Assembly: GCF_039534915.1 (NCBI RefSeq)
Contig: NZ_BAAAWE010000001.1
Coordinates: 7,936,001 to 8,000,000 of the forward strand
From: Streptomyces roseofulvus
Lineage (GTDB): Bacteria; Actinomycetota; Actinomycetes; Streptomycetales; Streptomycetaceae
DNA: 64,000 nt
Direction: 5' to 3'
The notes beneath the pieces were generated by a model. It did not search any database and had not been told where the DNA came from. It saw only the letters and a list, made by a program, of their open reading frames with translations. Shown in pieces: positions 51,424 to 60,113 of the stretch (positions are counted from its first letter, which is position 1; each line of letters opens with the position of its first letter). A program made the translations under genes and the position numbers.

Positions 51424-52383
51424 ATGGACGTACTGAGCGACGTGGTCGCGGTGACCCGGACCGGTCGACCCCGGGCGGCGCACGTGCGATGGCACGCCCC
51501 GTGGGGACAGGAGTTCGCCGCCGTCCCCGGCTCGGCGGGCTTCCAGGTGATCCTGCGGGGCTCCTGCTGGCTCCTGCCCGAGGACGCGGAACCCGTCCGG
51601 CTGGGCACGGGAGACGTGGTGTTCCTGCCGCACGGCAAGGGGCACCTCCTCGCCGACAGCCCCGAGACCCCCGTGGCGGCCCCTCCCTGCGACCCGGACG
51701 GCCCGGAACCGTACGCCGCCTACGCCACGGACACAGTCGACAGGAGCGGCGACGGCGGACCGGTCACCGCCCTGCTCTGCGGCGCCTACCAGCTCGATCC
51801 GGCCCGCGCCCACCCCCTCCTGCTGTCCCTCCCGGAGCTGATCCACCTGCCCGCGCATCCGGGCCGCCGTGCCGAGTTGGATGCGGCGGTGCAGCTGCTC
51901 GCCGCCGAACTGGAGACCCCGCGCCTGGGCACGGACGCGGCCGTCCCCGCGCTCCTGGACACCCTGCTGCTCTACATCCTGCGCGTCTGGTTCGACGAAC
52001 AGCCCCTCCACGGCGACCACACCACGGGATGGGCCGCCGCCCTGAACGACCCGCCGGTCACCGCAGCCCTCCACGCCCTCCACCGCGACCCCGCGGCCCC
52101 GTGGACCGTCGCCGGGCTCGCCGCGGAAGCCGGCCTCTCCAGGGCGCCCTTCGCCAAGCGCTTCGCCCGGCTGGTCGGCCAGCCGCCCCTGGCGTACCTG
52201 ACCTGGTGGCGCATGACCACGGCCGCACGCCTGCTACGGATCTCGGACGCACCGCTGCGAGCGGTCGCCGCCCACGTCGGCTACGCGTCCGAGTTCGCCT
52301 TCGCCCACGCCTTCAAGCGCGCGCACGGCACCCCGCCGGGGACGTACCGACGGGAACGGCTGCCCCGGAGCGGCCGCACCTGA
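51424..52383 (+). CDS. AraC family regulator with cupin sensor
   Basis: This is a 319-residue AraC regulator with an N-terminal cupin_6-like sensor (FQVILRGSCWLLPEDAEPVR, GTGDVVFLPHGKGHLLAD). The C-terminal helix-turn-helix pair is VAGLAAEAGLSRAPFAKRFA and VAAHVGYASEFAFAHAFKRA. The ATG is preceded by TACGCT-N6 and has no Shine-Dalgarno, so it is probably leaderless. Divergent from the quinone reductase, its likely target. Confidence 0.94.
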   Translation: MDVLSDVVAVTRTGRPRAAHVRWHAPWGQEFAAVPGSAGFQVILRGSCWLLPEDAEPVRLGTGDVVFLPHGKGHLLADSPETPVAAPPCDPDGPEPYAAYATDTVDRSGDGGPVTALLCGAYQLDPARAHPLLLSLPELIHLPAHPGRRAELDAAVQLLAAELETPRLGTDAAVPALLDTLLLYILRVWFDEQPLHGDHTTGWAAALNDPPVTAALHALHRDPAAPWTVAGLAAEAGLSRAPFAKRFARLVGQPPLAYLTWWRMTTAARLLRISDAPLRAVAAHVGYASEFAFAHAFKRAHGTPPGTYRRERLPRSGRT

Positions 52384-52408
52384 GCAGGCCCGGCCGTGCG
52401 CGCCCGGG

Positions 52409-53014
52409 TCACGCGGGGACGGCGAGCGGCGGGTGGTCGAGCACGCGGGGCCTGTACTCGACCAGCTGGATGCGGCCGTCGAAGGTGCGGTGATCGGTCA
52501 TGTCGAGGGCGACGTCCGGGTAGCCGTCGTAGATGCGTTCCTCACCGGTGGCCCCGGTGATCACCGGGAACATCACGACCCGGAAGCGGTCGACGAGTCC
52601 GGCGCGCAGCAGCGACCGCGACAGGCTCAGGCTCCCGATCGTGCTGAGGAGCCCCGAGCCACTCGCCTTCATGGCGCGGACCGCCTCGACGGCGTCGTCG
52701 CGGACGAGCGTGCAGTTGGCCCACGAGAGCGGAGCGTCGAGCGACGAGGAGAACACCACCTTGGAGGCCCGCGTGAGCTCGTCGACGGACGCCTCCTCCT
52801 CGGGCCTGAACTCGTCCAGCCCCTCGGGGACGTCGCCCGCGGCGAAGCCCGACATCAGGCGGTAGGTGTTCGCTCCCATCAGATACGTGGCCGGGGGCTG
52901 CTCCCCGAGCCACGCGAGATACTCGGGGCCTTCGAGGCCCCAGAACCCGGGCCAGCCCTGCCCCGACGCGCAGCCGTCGAGGGAGGTGATGAAGTCGACG
53001 AGAAGCTCCGACAT
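52409..53014 (-). CDS. Dihydrofolate reductase family (RibD C-terminal-like) protein
   Basis: This 201-residue protein has the DHFR/RibD C-terminal fold: LLVDFITSLDGCASGQGWPG, TYLMGANTYRLMSGF, KVVFSSSLDAPLSWANC, then LLSTIGSLSLSRSLLRAGLV and RFRVVMFPVITGATG. Such stand-alone homologues usually act as NADPH-dependent reductases of uncertain substrate rather than as true DHFR. AAGGA precedes the ATG. It converges on the AraC gene. Confidence 0.9.
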   Translation of the reverse strand: MSELLVDFITSLDGCASGQGWPGFWGLEGPEYLAWLGEQPPATYLMGANTYRLMSGFAAGDVPEGLDEFRPEEEASVDELTRASKVVFSSSLDAPLSWANCTLVRDDAVEAVRAMKASGSGLLSTIGSLSLSRSLLRAGLVDRFRVVMFPVITGATGEERIYDGYPDVALDMTDHRTFDGRIQLVEYRPRVLDHPPLAVPA

Positions 53015-53160
53015 GGTGGTGTCCTTCCTGGAGTGTCACGAGCTTGGACCGGCCGGGAGTCACAAACTCATCGCCCGCGCCGTGACACGACGGGACACTC
53101 CTGGGACGCCGGATGTGCACGTGCCTCACGGGACCGGTCGAACCCGGCGCCGGGCAGCCC

Positions 53161-53877
53161 TCAACGGTGCTCGGGGTTCTCGAAGTCGAACCGGCAGCCG
53201 GCGTCCCACTCGGAGCGCTGGTTTCCGTGGGCGGGGATGCCGCCGGCGTCCTTGAGCATCCTCGCCAGATGGAGCTGGTTCCAGGTCATGAACGTCGTGT
53301 TGCGGTTGGTGAAGTCGTTGTCCGGCCCGCCGGAGCCGGGGTCGAGGTACGACGGGCCCGGGCCGGCCGGGCCGACCCAGCCCGCGTCGGCCTGCGGGGG
53401 AACGACGTACCCGAGGTGCTGGAGGCTGTAGAGGACGTTCATCGCGCAGTGCTTGGCGCCGTCCTCGTTGCCGGTGATCAGACATCCGCCCACGCGACCG
53501 TAATAGGCGTACTGGCCACGCTCGTTGAGGATCGACGAGCAGGCGTACAGACGCTCGATCACCTTCTTCATGACCGAGGAGTTGTCTCCCAGCCACACGG
53601 GCCCGGCCAGGGTCAGGATGTCGGCGGCCATCACCTGCGAGTAGATCACCGGCCACTCGTCCGTCTCCCACCCGTGCTCGGTCATGTCCGGCCAGACACC
53701 GGTGGCGATGTCGATGTCCACCGCCCTCAGCACCTCGACCCGCACGCCTTGCCGCTCCATGATCCGGGTGCTGATGTCGATCAGCCCCTGTGTGTGGCTG
53801 CGCTCCGGGGAACGTTTCAGCGTGCAGTTGATCACCAGCGCGCGCAGGTCGGCGTACGACGTCGTCCGGTCCGGCAC
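53161..53877 (-). CDS. NADPH-dependent FMN reductase/flavodoxin-like protein
   Basis: This 238-residue flavoprotein-like protein begins with the FMN-reductase fold: DLRALVINCTLKRSPERSHT (FMN phosphate loop), DILTLAGPVWLGDNSSVMKK, and YYGRVGGCLITGNEDGAKHC. The start is the GTG of VPDRTTS because AGGAGG lies 5 nt upstream; the earlier ATG of MEEDSV is less likely. Typical members reduce flavins, quinones or azo compounds. Confidence 0.88.
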   Translation of the reverse strand: MPDRTTSYADLRALVINCTLKRSPERSHTQGLIDISTRIMERQGVRVEVLRAVDIDIATGVWPDMTEHGWETDEWPVIYSQVMAADILTLAGPVWLGDNSSVMKKVIERLYACSSILNERGQYAYYGRVGGCLITGNEDGAKHCAMNVLYSLQHLGYVVPPQADAGWVGPAGPGPSYLDPGSGGPDNDFTNRNTTFMTWNQLHLARMLKDAGGIPAHGNQRSEWDAGCRFDFENPEHR

Positions 53878-54023
53878 GGAATCCTCCTCCATACGCTCCG
53901 GGAGTCCGGAACCGAAGGGGCCGGAGATCTCCCCGTACAGCTCACCAGGCCTTCGCCGCCGGCGCGCGCGGAGCTGGTCCGGTTGCCTGACCGCCCGTCC
54001 GCGCCGCATCGAGGGGAGACCGG

Positions 54024-55532
54024 TCACGGAATCGGCGTCGCCGTCCCCCGAGCCTCCCGAGCCCCCTGAGCGCCCGATGAGGCGACCGTCCCGTAGGCCC
54101 CGAGCACGGTGGTCAGGTCGCCGGGGCGGCCTCGCAAGGTGGCGTCGAGGAAGGCAAGGGTGGCCGCGGCGACGACGCGCGGCCCCTCGGTACGGCCCAG
54201 GGTGCCGACGATCGAGGGCACCGGCGGCAGGTAGAGCGGGCCGTCCATGAACGTGAGGTGCCCGGCCCCGGGGATGGTGAGCCGGTAGCTCGTCGCGGTG
54301 TTCCGTTCCAGGGCCTCGGTGAGCCGCGGCAGGTACCGCGGGTCGGTGCCGGCGGTGATCTCCTGGGTGAGCGCGAGCGTCGGCTGACGGAGCGCGGGCG
54401 TGGTCGGGCCGTGGGGGTAGCCGTCGAGGTCGAGGACGGCATCGAACCGGCGGTCGTGCCGGCCCGCCTGCAGGGCGGCGGCTCCGCCCAGGGAATGGCC
54501 GGCCGCCGCGGCGCGGCCGGTGTCCAGGCGCCCGGTCAGCGGGTCGGCGGACTCACCGCGGTCCAGCCGCTCCAGCCGGGTGAGGACGAAACCGAGGTCG
54601 GCGGCCCGGACGGCGGTCCAGCCGGCGGCCGGCTCCTCGTCCCCGTCGCGGTCCCCGGAGGAGGCGGTGGCGGCGCGGATCGTACGGCCGTCGGCGAGGA
54701 CGACGACACTGGAGTCGTACGGGTGGTCGAGCGCGGCGACCAGGTAGCCGTGGCTGGCCAGCTCCTCCGCCCAGGCGGTGTTCTGGGCCCGCACCCCGCC
54801 GGAGCCGGGCGAGAACAGGACGACCGGGAACCGCTCGTTCCCGCCCGCCACCGGGGCGTCGACGACCGCGCGGCTGCGAGCCCTCGGGACACCGTCGACC
54901 AGGAAACCGGGCAGGCCGACCCCGTCGGCCAGCGCCGCGGAGACGGTCCGCGCCTCGTCCGCCGTACGGCCCAGGTACGGGGCCCGAGGGACACTCGCGG
55001 GGCTCTGTCGCGCCGGGTACCAGAGCTGGACCACGACCGTGCGCCGGTCGTCCGGGTCGGAGGTGAAGCTCTCGGGACGCAGCGGGTCGGTCCACTGCAC
55101 CACCCGCGTGCCGACCGCGAAGTCACCCGTCGGCTCGGGGAAGACGGGCACGGGGAACGCCCAGGCGGCCACCGGGCCGGCGGCGATCAGCCCGGCGCAG
55201 GCCAGCGATCCCGGCAGGGCCGGCCACCAGCGGGCCCGCCGGGCCGGTCGGCCGGCACGCCCCCGCACCAGCGGCGGAAGGGCGAACGCCGACGCGACGG
55301 CGGCGCCGGCCAGGACCGGCAGCATCTGCCAGCGGATCCCCACGACGCCCAGCACCGTCGCCGACGGTACGAGGACCGCCCCGGCCGCGATGGTGCCGGG
55401 CCGGCGGGCGCGCGCGGGAAGCCAGCGCGCCACCAGCAGCGCGACGGCACCCAGGAGGACGAGAACTTCTGGAAGGGACAGGGGCAGGGGCGGGGACAGT
55501 CGCAGGGACGGCCCGGGGATGGTTTCGCTCAC
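54024..55532 (-). CDS. Membrane-tethered alpha/beta hydrolase, PAF-acetylhydrolase-like
   Basis: This 502-residue hydrolase has four N-terminal helices (for example PEVLVLLGAVALLVARWLP and AAGAVLVPSATVLGVVGIRW), then an outer catalytic domain of the platelet-activating-factor acetylhydrolase/dienelactone type: VVVQLWYPARQSPAS, VVLFSPGSGGVRAQN (oxyanion), nucleophile Ser in AAAGHSLGGAAALQAG, Asp in AVLDLDGYPHG, and His in PGAGHLTFMDG. It should act on lipids or esters at the outer face of the membrane. The GTG start lacks a clear ribosome site. It is divergent from the two-component system. Confidence 0.88.
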   Translation of the reverse strand: MSETIPGPSLRLSPPLPLSLPEVLVLLGAVALLVARWLPARARRPGTIAAGAVLVPSATVLGVVGIRWQMLPVLAGAAVASAFALPPLVRGRAGRPARRARWWPALPGSLACAGLIAAGPVAAWAFPVPVFPEPTGDFAVGTRVVQWTDPLRPESFTSDPDDRRTVVVQLWYPARQSPASVPRAPYLGRTADEARTVSAALADGVGLPGFLVDGVPRARSRAVVDAPVAGGNERFPVVLFSPGSGGVRAQNTAWAEELASHGYLVAALDHPYDSSVVVLADGRTIRAATASSGDRDGDEEPAAGWTAVRAADLGFVLTRLERLDRGESADPLTGRLDTGRAAAAGHSLGGAAALQAGRHDRRFDAVLDLDGYPHGPTTPALRQPTLALTQEITAGTDPRYLPRLTEALERNTATSYRLTIPGAGHLTFMDGPLYLPPVPSIVGTLGRTEGPRVVAAATLAFLDATLRGRPGDLTTVLGAYGTVASSGAQGAREARGTATPIP

Positions 55533-55830
55533 CCGGCCATGCTCGGCACCGGGCCCCCGCCGCCGCATCGGCCCCGGGTCGCCGCCCACGGCGACCGGGG
55601 TGGCAGCCGGGCCGGGCCGCCTTGCGACCCGAGGGGCAACCACGCACCCCGGGCCAGGGACAGGCTTGCGACCGCAGTCGGTAGCGGGCCTCCTCCTGCG
55701 GTCGTACCCCCGCCCCGTGCGCTCCGACGCCAGGCTCATGTGCGGCCCGGCCCCCGGGCCTAGGCTGCGGCTGTACGCGGTGGCGGCCCGGCCGGACCGC
55801 ACGACGACCGATCGGCGAAGAGGTGTGACG

Positions 55831-56979
55831 GTGCGCCACCGGGACCTGGTTCCGCCCCTGGTGGGGGACTCGGTGCTGCCGGCACTGCTCCTGCTCCACG
55901 TCGTGACCACGTTCCCGGCCGCGGAGCTGCCGGTGGCGGTCGCGCTCACCGCCGCCCTGGCGCTGCCCTTGGTGTGGCGGCGCCGGGCCCCGCTCGCGGT
56001 GTTCGCCGCCGTGGTGGCCGCGGCCTTCGTCCAGTGGCTGGCGGACGTCCAACTGCTCGCGGACACCGCCCTGCTCGTGGCCCTCTACACGGCCGCGGCC
56101 CACACGGGCCGGCGCGGCACGCTGCTCGCCGCCGCCGTGGTGGAGGGCGGGGTCGTGCTGGCCTGCGTGAGCTGGGCACCGAACGGCGCGTTCCCGACCC
56201 CGTTCGTCGCGCTCTCCGCGATGGTGGTCGCCGCCACCGTCCTCGGGGTGAACGTGCGGACCGGCCGGGCCTACCTCGCCGCCGTGCAGGAGCGGGCCGA
56301 GCGGCTGGCGCTGCACCAGGAGCAGCAGGCCCGGCTGGCCGTCGCCGAGGAACGGGCCCGGATCACCCGAGAGATGCACGACATCGTCACCCACAACCTG
56401 TCCGTCATGGTCGCGCTCACCGACGCCGCCGTCGCCGCGCAGCACAGGTCCCCGGACCGGGCCACCGCCGCGATGCGGCAGATCTCCGAAACGGGCCGGC
56501 AGGCCCTCACCGACATGCGGCGCTCGCTGGGCGTCCTGCGGGCCGACGAGCCGGACGCCGAGCGCCACCCGCTGCCCGGCATAGCCCAGCTGGAGTCGCT
56601 CGCCGACCAGATGGCGGCCGCCGGGCTGCCGACCCGCCTGGAGGTCCGCGGCGGCCACGCCCAGGTGCCGGCCACCGCACAGCTCACCGTCTACCGCCTG
56701 GTTCAGGAAGCCTTGACCAACACCCTCAAGCACACCCCCGCCGGCACCCGCGCGACGGTCCTGGTCGAGTGCTCGGCCGGGAGCGTCGGCGTGGAGGTGA
56801 CCGACAACGGCCCCCGTGCGCCTCGTCCCACTGCCGCAGCGTCCGGACACGGCCTCCCCGGCATGCGCGAGCGCGCGGCCGCCTACGGAGGGACGCTGCG
56901 GGCCGGACCGCTTCCGGACGGCGGCTGGCGGGTGCGGACCCGCCTCCTGCTCGACAGCGCCGGGGCGGGCGCCGTATGA
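55831..56979 (+). CDS. Sensor histidine kinase (NarL/DesK type)
   Basis: This is a 382-residue class 3 histidine kinase with a cluster of N-terminal membrane helices (to about residue 150), the phosphoacceptor His183 in ITREMHDIVTHNLSVMV, and an ATPase domain with QEALTNTLKHTPAGTR and GHGLPGMRERAAAYGG. I prefer the second GTG because AAGAGG is 7 nt upstream. The response regulator gene overlaps its stop (ATGA), making a coupled pair. The signal is unknown. Confidence 0.94.
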   Translation: MRHRDLVPPLVGDSVLPALLLLHVVTTFPAAELPVAVALTAALALPLVWRRRAPLAVFAAVVAAAFVQWLADVQLLADTALLVALYTAAAHTGRRGTLLAAAVVEGGVVLACVSWAPNGAFPTPFVALSAMVVAATVLGVNVRTGRAYLAAVQERAERLALHQEQQARLAVAEERARITREMHDIVTHNLSVMVALTDAAVAAQHRSPDRATAAMRQISETGRQALTDMRRSLGVLRADEPDAERHPLPGIAQLESLADQMAAAGLPTRLEVRGGHAQVPATAQLTVYRLVQEALTNTLKHTPAGTRATVLVECSAGSVGVEVTDNGPRAPRPTAAASGHGLPGMRERAAAYGGTLRAGPLPDGGWRVRTRLLLDSAGAGAV

Positions 56980-57638
56980 CGATCCGCGTCGTGATCGCCG
57001 ACGACGAGGCGCTGCTCCGGATGGCCTTCCGCATGGTCCTGGACGCCCAGCCCGACATGGAGCCGGTCGGCGAGGCCGCGGACGGCGCCCAGGCCGTCCG
57101 CCTCTCCCGGGAGCTGCGGCCCGACGTCGTCCTCATGGACGTCCGGATGCCCGGGACGGACGGGATCGAGGCGACCCGGCAGGTCGCGGCGGTCTCCCCG
57201 GACACCAGGGTGCTCATCCTGACCACCTTCGACCTGGACGCATACGCCTTCGCCGCCCTCGGCGCCGGAGCCTCGGGCTTCCTGCTGAAGAACACCCGGC
57301 CCGAGGAGCTGCTCACCGCGATCCGCGCCGTCGCCGCGGGCGACGCGGTGCTCTCCCCGCGGATCACCCGGCGCCTGCTGGACGACTTCCGCCCCCACCT
57401 GGCCGACAGCCGGACCGGCGTCCGCGACGAGCGACTGGACCGGCTCAGCGCCCGGGAGCGCGAGGTGCTCGCCGAGATCGGCCGTGGACTGTCCAACGCC
57501 GAGATCGCGGACGCCCTGCATCTCGCGGAAGCGACCGTGAAATCCCACCTGGGACGGATCCTGCTCAAGCTGGGGCTCCGCGACCGGATCCAGGCCGTGG
57601 TCTTCGCCCACGACCACCGCCTGGTCCCCCCGACCTGA
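56976..57638 (+). CDS. NarL/LuxR-type response regulator
   Basis: This is a 220-residue response regulator. The receiver domain has the acidic pair in VIADDEALLRM and phospho-Asp55 in VVLMDVRMPGTDG. The LuxR helix-turn-helix is LSAREREVLAEIGRGLSNAE with ATVKSHLGRILLKLGLRDR. It is coupled to the kinase by an ATGA overlap. Targets may include the divergent hydrolase or the pair itself. Confidence 0.95.
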   Translation: MTIRVVIADDEALLRMAFRMVLDAQPDMEPVGEAADGAQAVRLSRELRPDVVLMDVRMPGTDGIEATRQVAAVSPDTRVLILTTFDLDAYAFAALGAGASGFLLKNTRPEELLTAIRAVAAGDAVLSPRITRRLLDDFRPHLADSRTGVRDERLDRLSAREREVLAEIGRGLSNAEIADALHLAEATVKSHLGRILLKLGLRDRIQAVVFAHDHRLVPPT

Positions 57639-58155
57639 CACCGGGCCGAGCGCCCCCGACAGCGGCCGGCCGACGCCCCCGGCCCGGCCAGGCCGACCGC
57701 GTCGCCGACGGACGGGTGCGACGGCGTCCCGGCCCTGCTGCCCGGCGCGCGAAGATCCGGCGGACGACAGTGGGGGAGTGAACACACGAGGTGACGAGGT
57801 CGCTCGCGGGTCCTCGGGGGCGGACGGCGCCGCCGAGGAAGAGGCGCAGGTCATCGTGGTGGGGGCGGGCCCGCCGGCTCGGCCCCAGGTCATGGCCTCG
57901 CCCCCCGCTGCTCCGGGTCATGGCGCGCCTGCTCACCGGCGTCGCCGACGAGCCGGCACAGGACGGCATCGACGCCGCCCTGCAGCCCTCGTGCGCCTGG
58001 TCCCCGCACGTCGGCGATGACGAGAGCCGTACGTGTTCCCGCGCCCGTGTCCGGGCCCCTTGGCGACGAGAGAAGTGCGCGGAATTTTGACGTTTAGAAA
58101 CGGTGAGACCGCGCAAACGGCTTACAAGGAGATAACGCGCGGATAAAGAGGAGCC
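57639..58155. other. Intergenic region with a possible FAD-enzyme remnant
   Basis: No complete gene. A GTG at 57778 opens a short frame with AQVIVVGAGPPARPQ, which resembles the first strand and dinucleotide-binding loop of FAD monooxygenases, but it then dissolves into Arg-rich noise. The right end is AT-richer and carries the ribosome site of the GlsB-like gene (AAAGAGGAG). Confidence 0.4.
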
Positions 58156-58422
58156 ATGGGAATCATTGCGTGGATCATACTGGGCTTGCTTGCCGGAATC
58201 ATCGCGAAGCTCCTGATGCCCGGCCGGGACCCCGGCGGCATCATCATCACGATATTGATCGGCATTGCCGGCGGTCTCCTGGGCGGATGGCTCGGGAAGG
58301 TACTTTTCGACGTCGATTCCGTCGACGGGTTCTTCGAACTCTCGACATGGATCGCCGCGATCGTCGGCTCGCTCATCCTCCTGGGCCTGTACCGGCTGGT
58401 GGCAGGCCGGAGACACTCGTGA
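58156..58422 (+). CDS. GlsB/YeaQ/YmgE family stress membrane protein
   Basis: This is an 88-residue protein with three hydrophobic helices (IIAWIILGLLAGIIAKLLMP, IITILIGIAGGLLGGWLGK, WIAAIVGSLILLGLYRL). This is the GlsB/YeaQ (transglycosylase-associated) family, often stress-induced and seen next to CsbD genes. GAGGAG precedes the ATG. The last codons overlap the next small gene (GTGA). Confidence 0.93.
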   Translation: MGIIAWIILGLLAGIIAKLLMPGRDPGGIIITILIGIAGGLLGGWLGKVLFDVDSVDGFFELSTWIAAIVGSLILLGLYRLVAGRRHS

Positions 58423-58634
58423 AATCCGCTCTGACCCGGCACGGAGCCAGGTGGGGCGGGCGCGGCCTCAGGCTGTTCGTCCGCTGGGCGCCCTGGACCC
58501 TCATCCGGCACGTCAGCGTACGGATGGCCGTATGGGGCGCACGCCTGGCGGTGTGGTCCGCATGGCGGGCGTTCCGGCGTGCGGTGCGTACGACGGTGCG
58601 TGACGTGACGCCCGGACGACTTCGCTGGACATGA
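58419..58634 (+). CDS. Small basic protein coupled to the GlsB-like gene
   Basis: This 71-residue Trp/Arg-rich product has VKSALTRHGARWGGRGLRLF, RWAPWTLIRHVSVRMAVWGA and RLAVWSAWRAFRRAVRT. Its GTG overlaps the upstream stop by four bases. It looks amphipathic rather than transmembrane. I know no family; coupling and spacing support it, but composition makes it less certain. Confidence 0.5.
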   Translation: MKSALTRHGARWGGRGLRLFVRWAPWTLIRHVSVRMAVWGARLAVWSAWRAFRRAVRTTVRDVTPGRLRWT

Positions 58635-58721
58635 GGCCGAGGGGACGCGGTCGTGCCCCCCGGGAGGAATGGGACGCACGGTTGAGGGAAGCGGCCAGGA
58701 AGAGTCGAGGAGGTGACCGGC

Positions 58722-58895
58722 ATGGCCGTCTCGAAGAAGGCCAAGAACGTCGGAAAGAATGTGAAGGGCAAGGTCAAGGAAACCACCGGAAAGGCTGTCG
58801 GCAACGAAAGCCTCGAGATGAAGGGCGAGGCCGAGCAGGCAGCCGCGGACGCCAAGCAGGCCGGACAGAAGGCCAAGGACACGATGAAGCACTGA
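58722..58895 (+). CDS. CsbD family stress protein
   Basis: This is a 57-residue CsbD-like protein: KKAKNVGKNVKGKVKETTGK, AVGNESLEMKGEAEQAAADA and KQAGQKAKDTMKH. CsbD proteins are small, charged, probably disordered and induced by general stress. The ATG is preferred over an overlapping GTG because GAGGAGG is 8 nt upstream. A 15-bp hairpin follows. Confidence 0.93.
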   Translation: MAVSKKAKNVGKNVKGKVKETTGKAVGNESLEMKGEAEQAAADAKQAGQKAKDTMKH

Positions 58896-58926
58896 CCGTC
58901 TCCTGATCGCCGCGACCTTCCGGTTC

Positions 58927-58959
58927 ACGGGCCGCCGTCCCTCTGGGACGGCGGCCCGT
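58927..58959. terminator. Perfect 15-bp hairpin terminator
   Basis: ACGGGCCGCCGTCCC pairs with GGGACGGCGGCCCGT over a 3-nt loop, about 30 nt after the CsbD stop and between convergent transcripts. Confidence 0.85.
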
Positions 58960-59050
58960 CGGCGGTTCGGGCCCCGCCGCCTGCGTCCGCGTCGCCTGTC
59001 GTGGCGCACAAGGGTGTGGCCGCGTCCGCGCGGCCACACCACGGGGAACG

Positions 59051-60109
59051 TCAGCGGGCACGTCGGCGCCGGTGAGGCCGTTCTTCTTCCTCCTCCTCCC
59101 ATCCTTCGTCCGCTTCCGCCTCGGTGCCCGTGCCGTCCTCGTCCTCCTCCTCGTACTCGTCGGCGGGGTACTCCTCGTCTTCCTCGCCCTCGTCGTACTC
59201 TTCGTCCTCGGCTTCTTCCGGTTCCTCTTCCGGTTCCTCTTCCAGCTCCTCGTCCGGTTCCCCTCGCGGTTCCTCCTGCGCCGTCTCCTCCTCTTCCTGG
59301 ACGGCGTCCTCGTGGCTGCGCACGACCTCGCCGTCGCGTATCTCGCCGCGCCACCCCTCGGGCTCCTCGTCCGAGAGGGTCACGTACCGGGCGAAGTGCT
59401 TGAGGTCCAGGCGCAGCCGCCGGCCCTGCGCACGCCACAGGTTTCCGGTCTTCTCGAACAGACCGGACGGGTAGTACTCGACGACCACGAGCACGCGGGT
59501 CAAAGACTCGGCGAGTCGGTGGAAGCTGACGCATCCGCGCGTGGTGCCCTTGGGCCCCTCGGAGCTCCAGACGATGCGTTCGTCGGGGACCTGTTCCTGA
59601 CTGGTGGCCTTCCAGCTGCGGGTGGAGGGGCCCACCTTGACCTTCCAGTCGGTGGTGGTGTCGTCGCCGCGGGAGACGCTGCGCACACCCTTGGCGAAGG
59701 TGCTGAAGTTCTCGTACTGCGTCCACTGGTCGTACGCCGTGCGCAGCGGGACGCCGATGTCGATGGCTTCGCAGATGTGGACGGGCTTGGAGCCGCCCTT
59801 GCGGGACTTCCCCTTGCCGGTCAGGCTGCCGCCGATGTCCTTGACCTTGTCCTTCAGGCCGTCGACGGTGCTGCCGACGGCGGCCTTCAAGGGCGAGTCG
59901 CCCTTGAGGAGGCGTCCTCCGATCCCGGCGAGCGAGCCGCCGTTCTCGGCCACGTCGTTGAGGTCGTCGGTGAGGTCCTCGAGTTTGCCGACGGCCTTGT
60001 CGGCCAGGTGGTCCGCCTGTGCCAGGAGGTACTCGGCGAGCTCGTCGAGCAGCCCGTCCATGGGGGACGAGGAGCCCTTGGTCTTCCGTGCACGGTCGGT
60101 GGTGGCCAT
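59051..60109 (-). CDS. SRPBCC (cyclase/dehydrase-like) protein with acidic tail
   Basis: This is a 352-residue protein. After a helical N-terminal region (ELAEYLLAQADHLADKAVGK) comes a START/SRPBCC domain (about 115-260): HICEAIDIGVPLRTAYDQWT, WKATSQEQVPDERIVWSSEG, LTRVLVVVEYYPSG, NLWRAQGRRLRLDLKHFARY. From about residue 270 the tail is almost all Glu/Asp, closing with EEEEEERPHRRRRAR. It is transcribed with the histone-like gene (4-nt gap), divergent from gvpO. SRPBCC genes are known in Streptomyces gas-vesicle clusters (possibly GvpZ). GGAGG precedes the ATG. Confidence 0.82.
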   Translation of the reverse strand: MATTDRARKTKGSSSPMDGLLDELAEYLLAQADHLADKAVGKLEDLTDDLNDVAENGGSLAGIGGRLLKGDSPLKAAVGSTVDGLKDKVKDIGGSLTGKGKSRKGGSKPVHICEAIDIGVPLRTAYDQWTQYENFSTFAKGVRSVSRGDDTTTDWKVKVGPSTRSWKATSQEQVPDERIVWSSEGPKGTTRGCVSFHRLAESLTRVLVVVEYYPSGLFEKTGNLWRAQGRRLRLDLKHFARYVTLSDEEPEGWRGEIRDGEVVRSHEDAVQEEEETAQEEPRGEPDEELEEEPEEEPEEAEDEEYDEGEEDEEYPADEYEEEDEDGTGTEAEADEGWEEEEEERPHRRRRAR

Positions 60110-60113
60110 GGTG

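Noticed and set aside
58927..58959. An attachment site or mobile-element inverted repeat
   Set aside because: A 15-bp stem with a 3-nt loop right after a gene end is a transcription terminator; no integrase or transposase is present.
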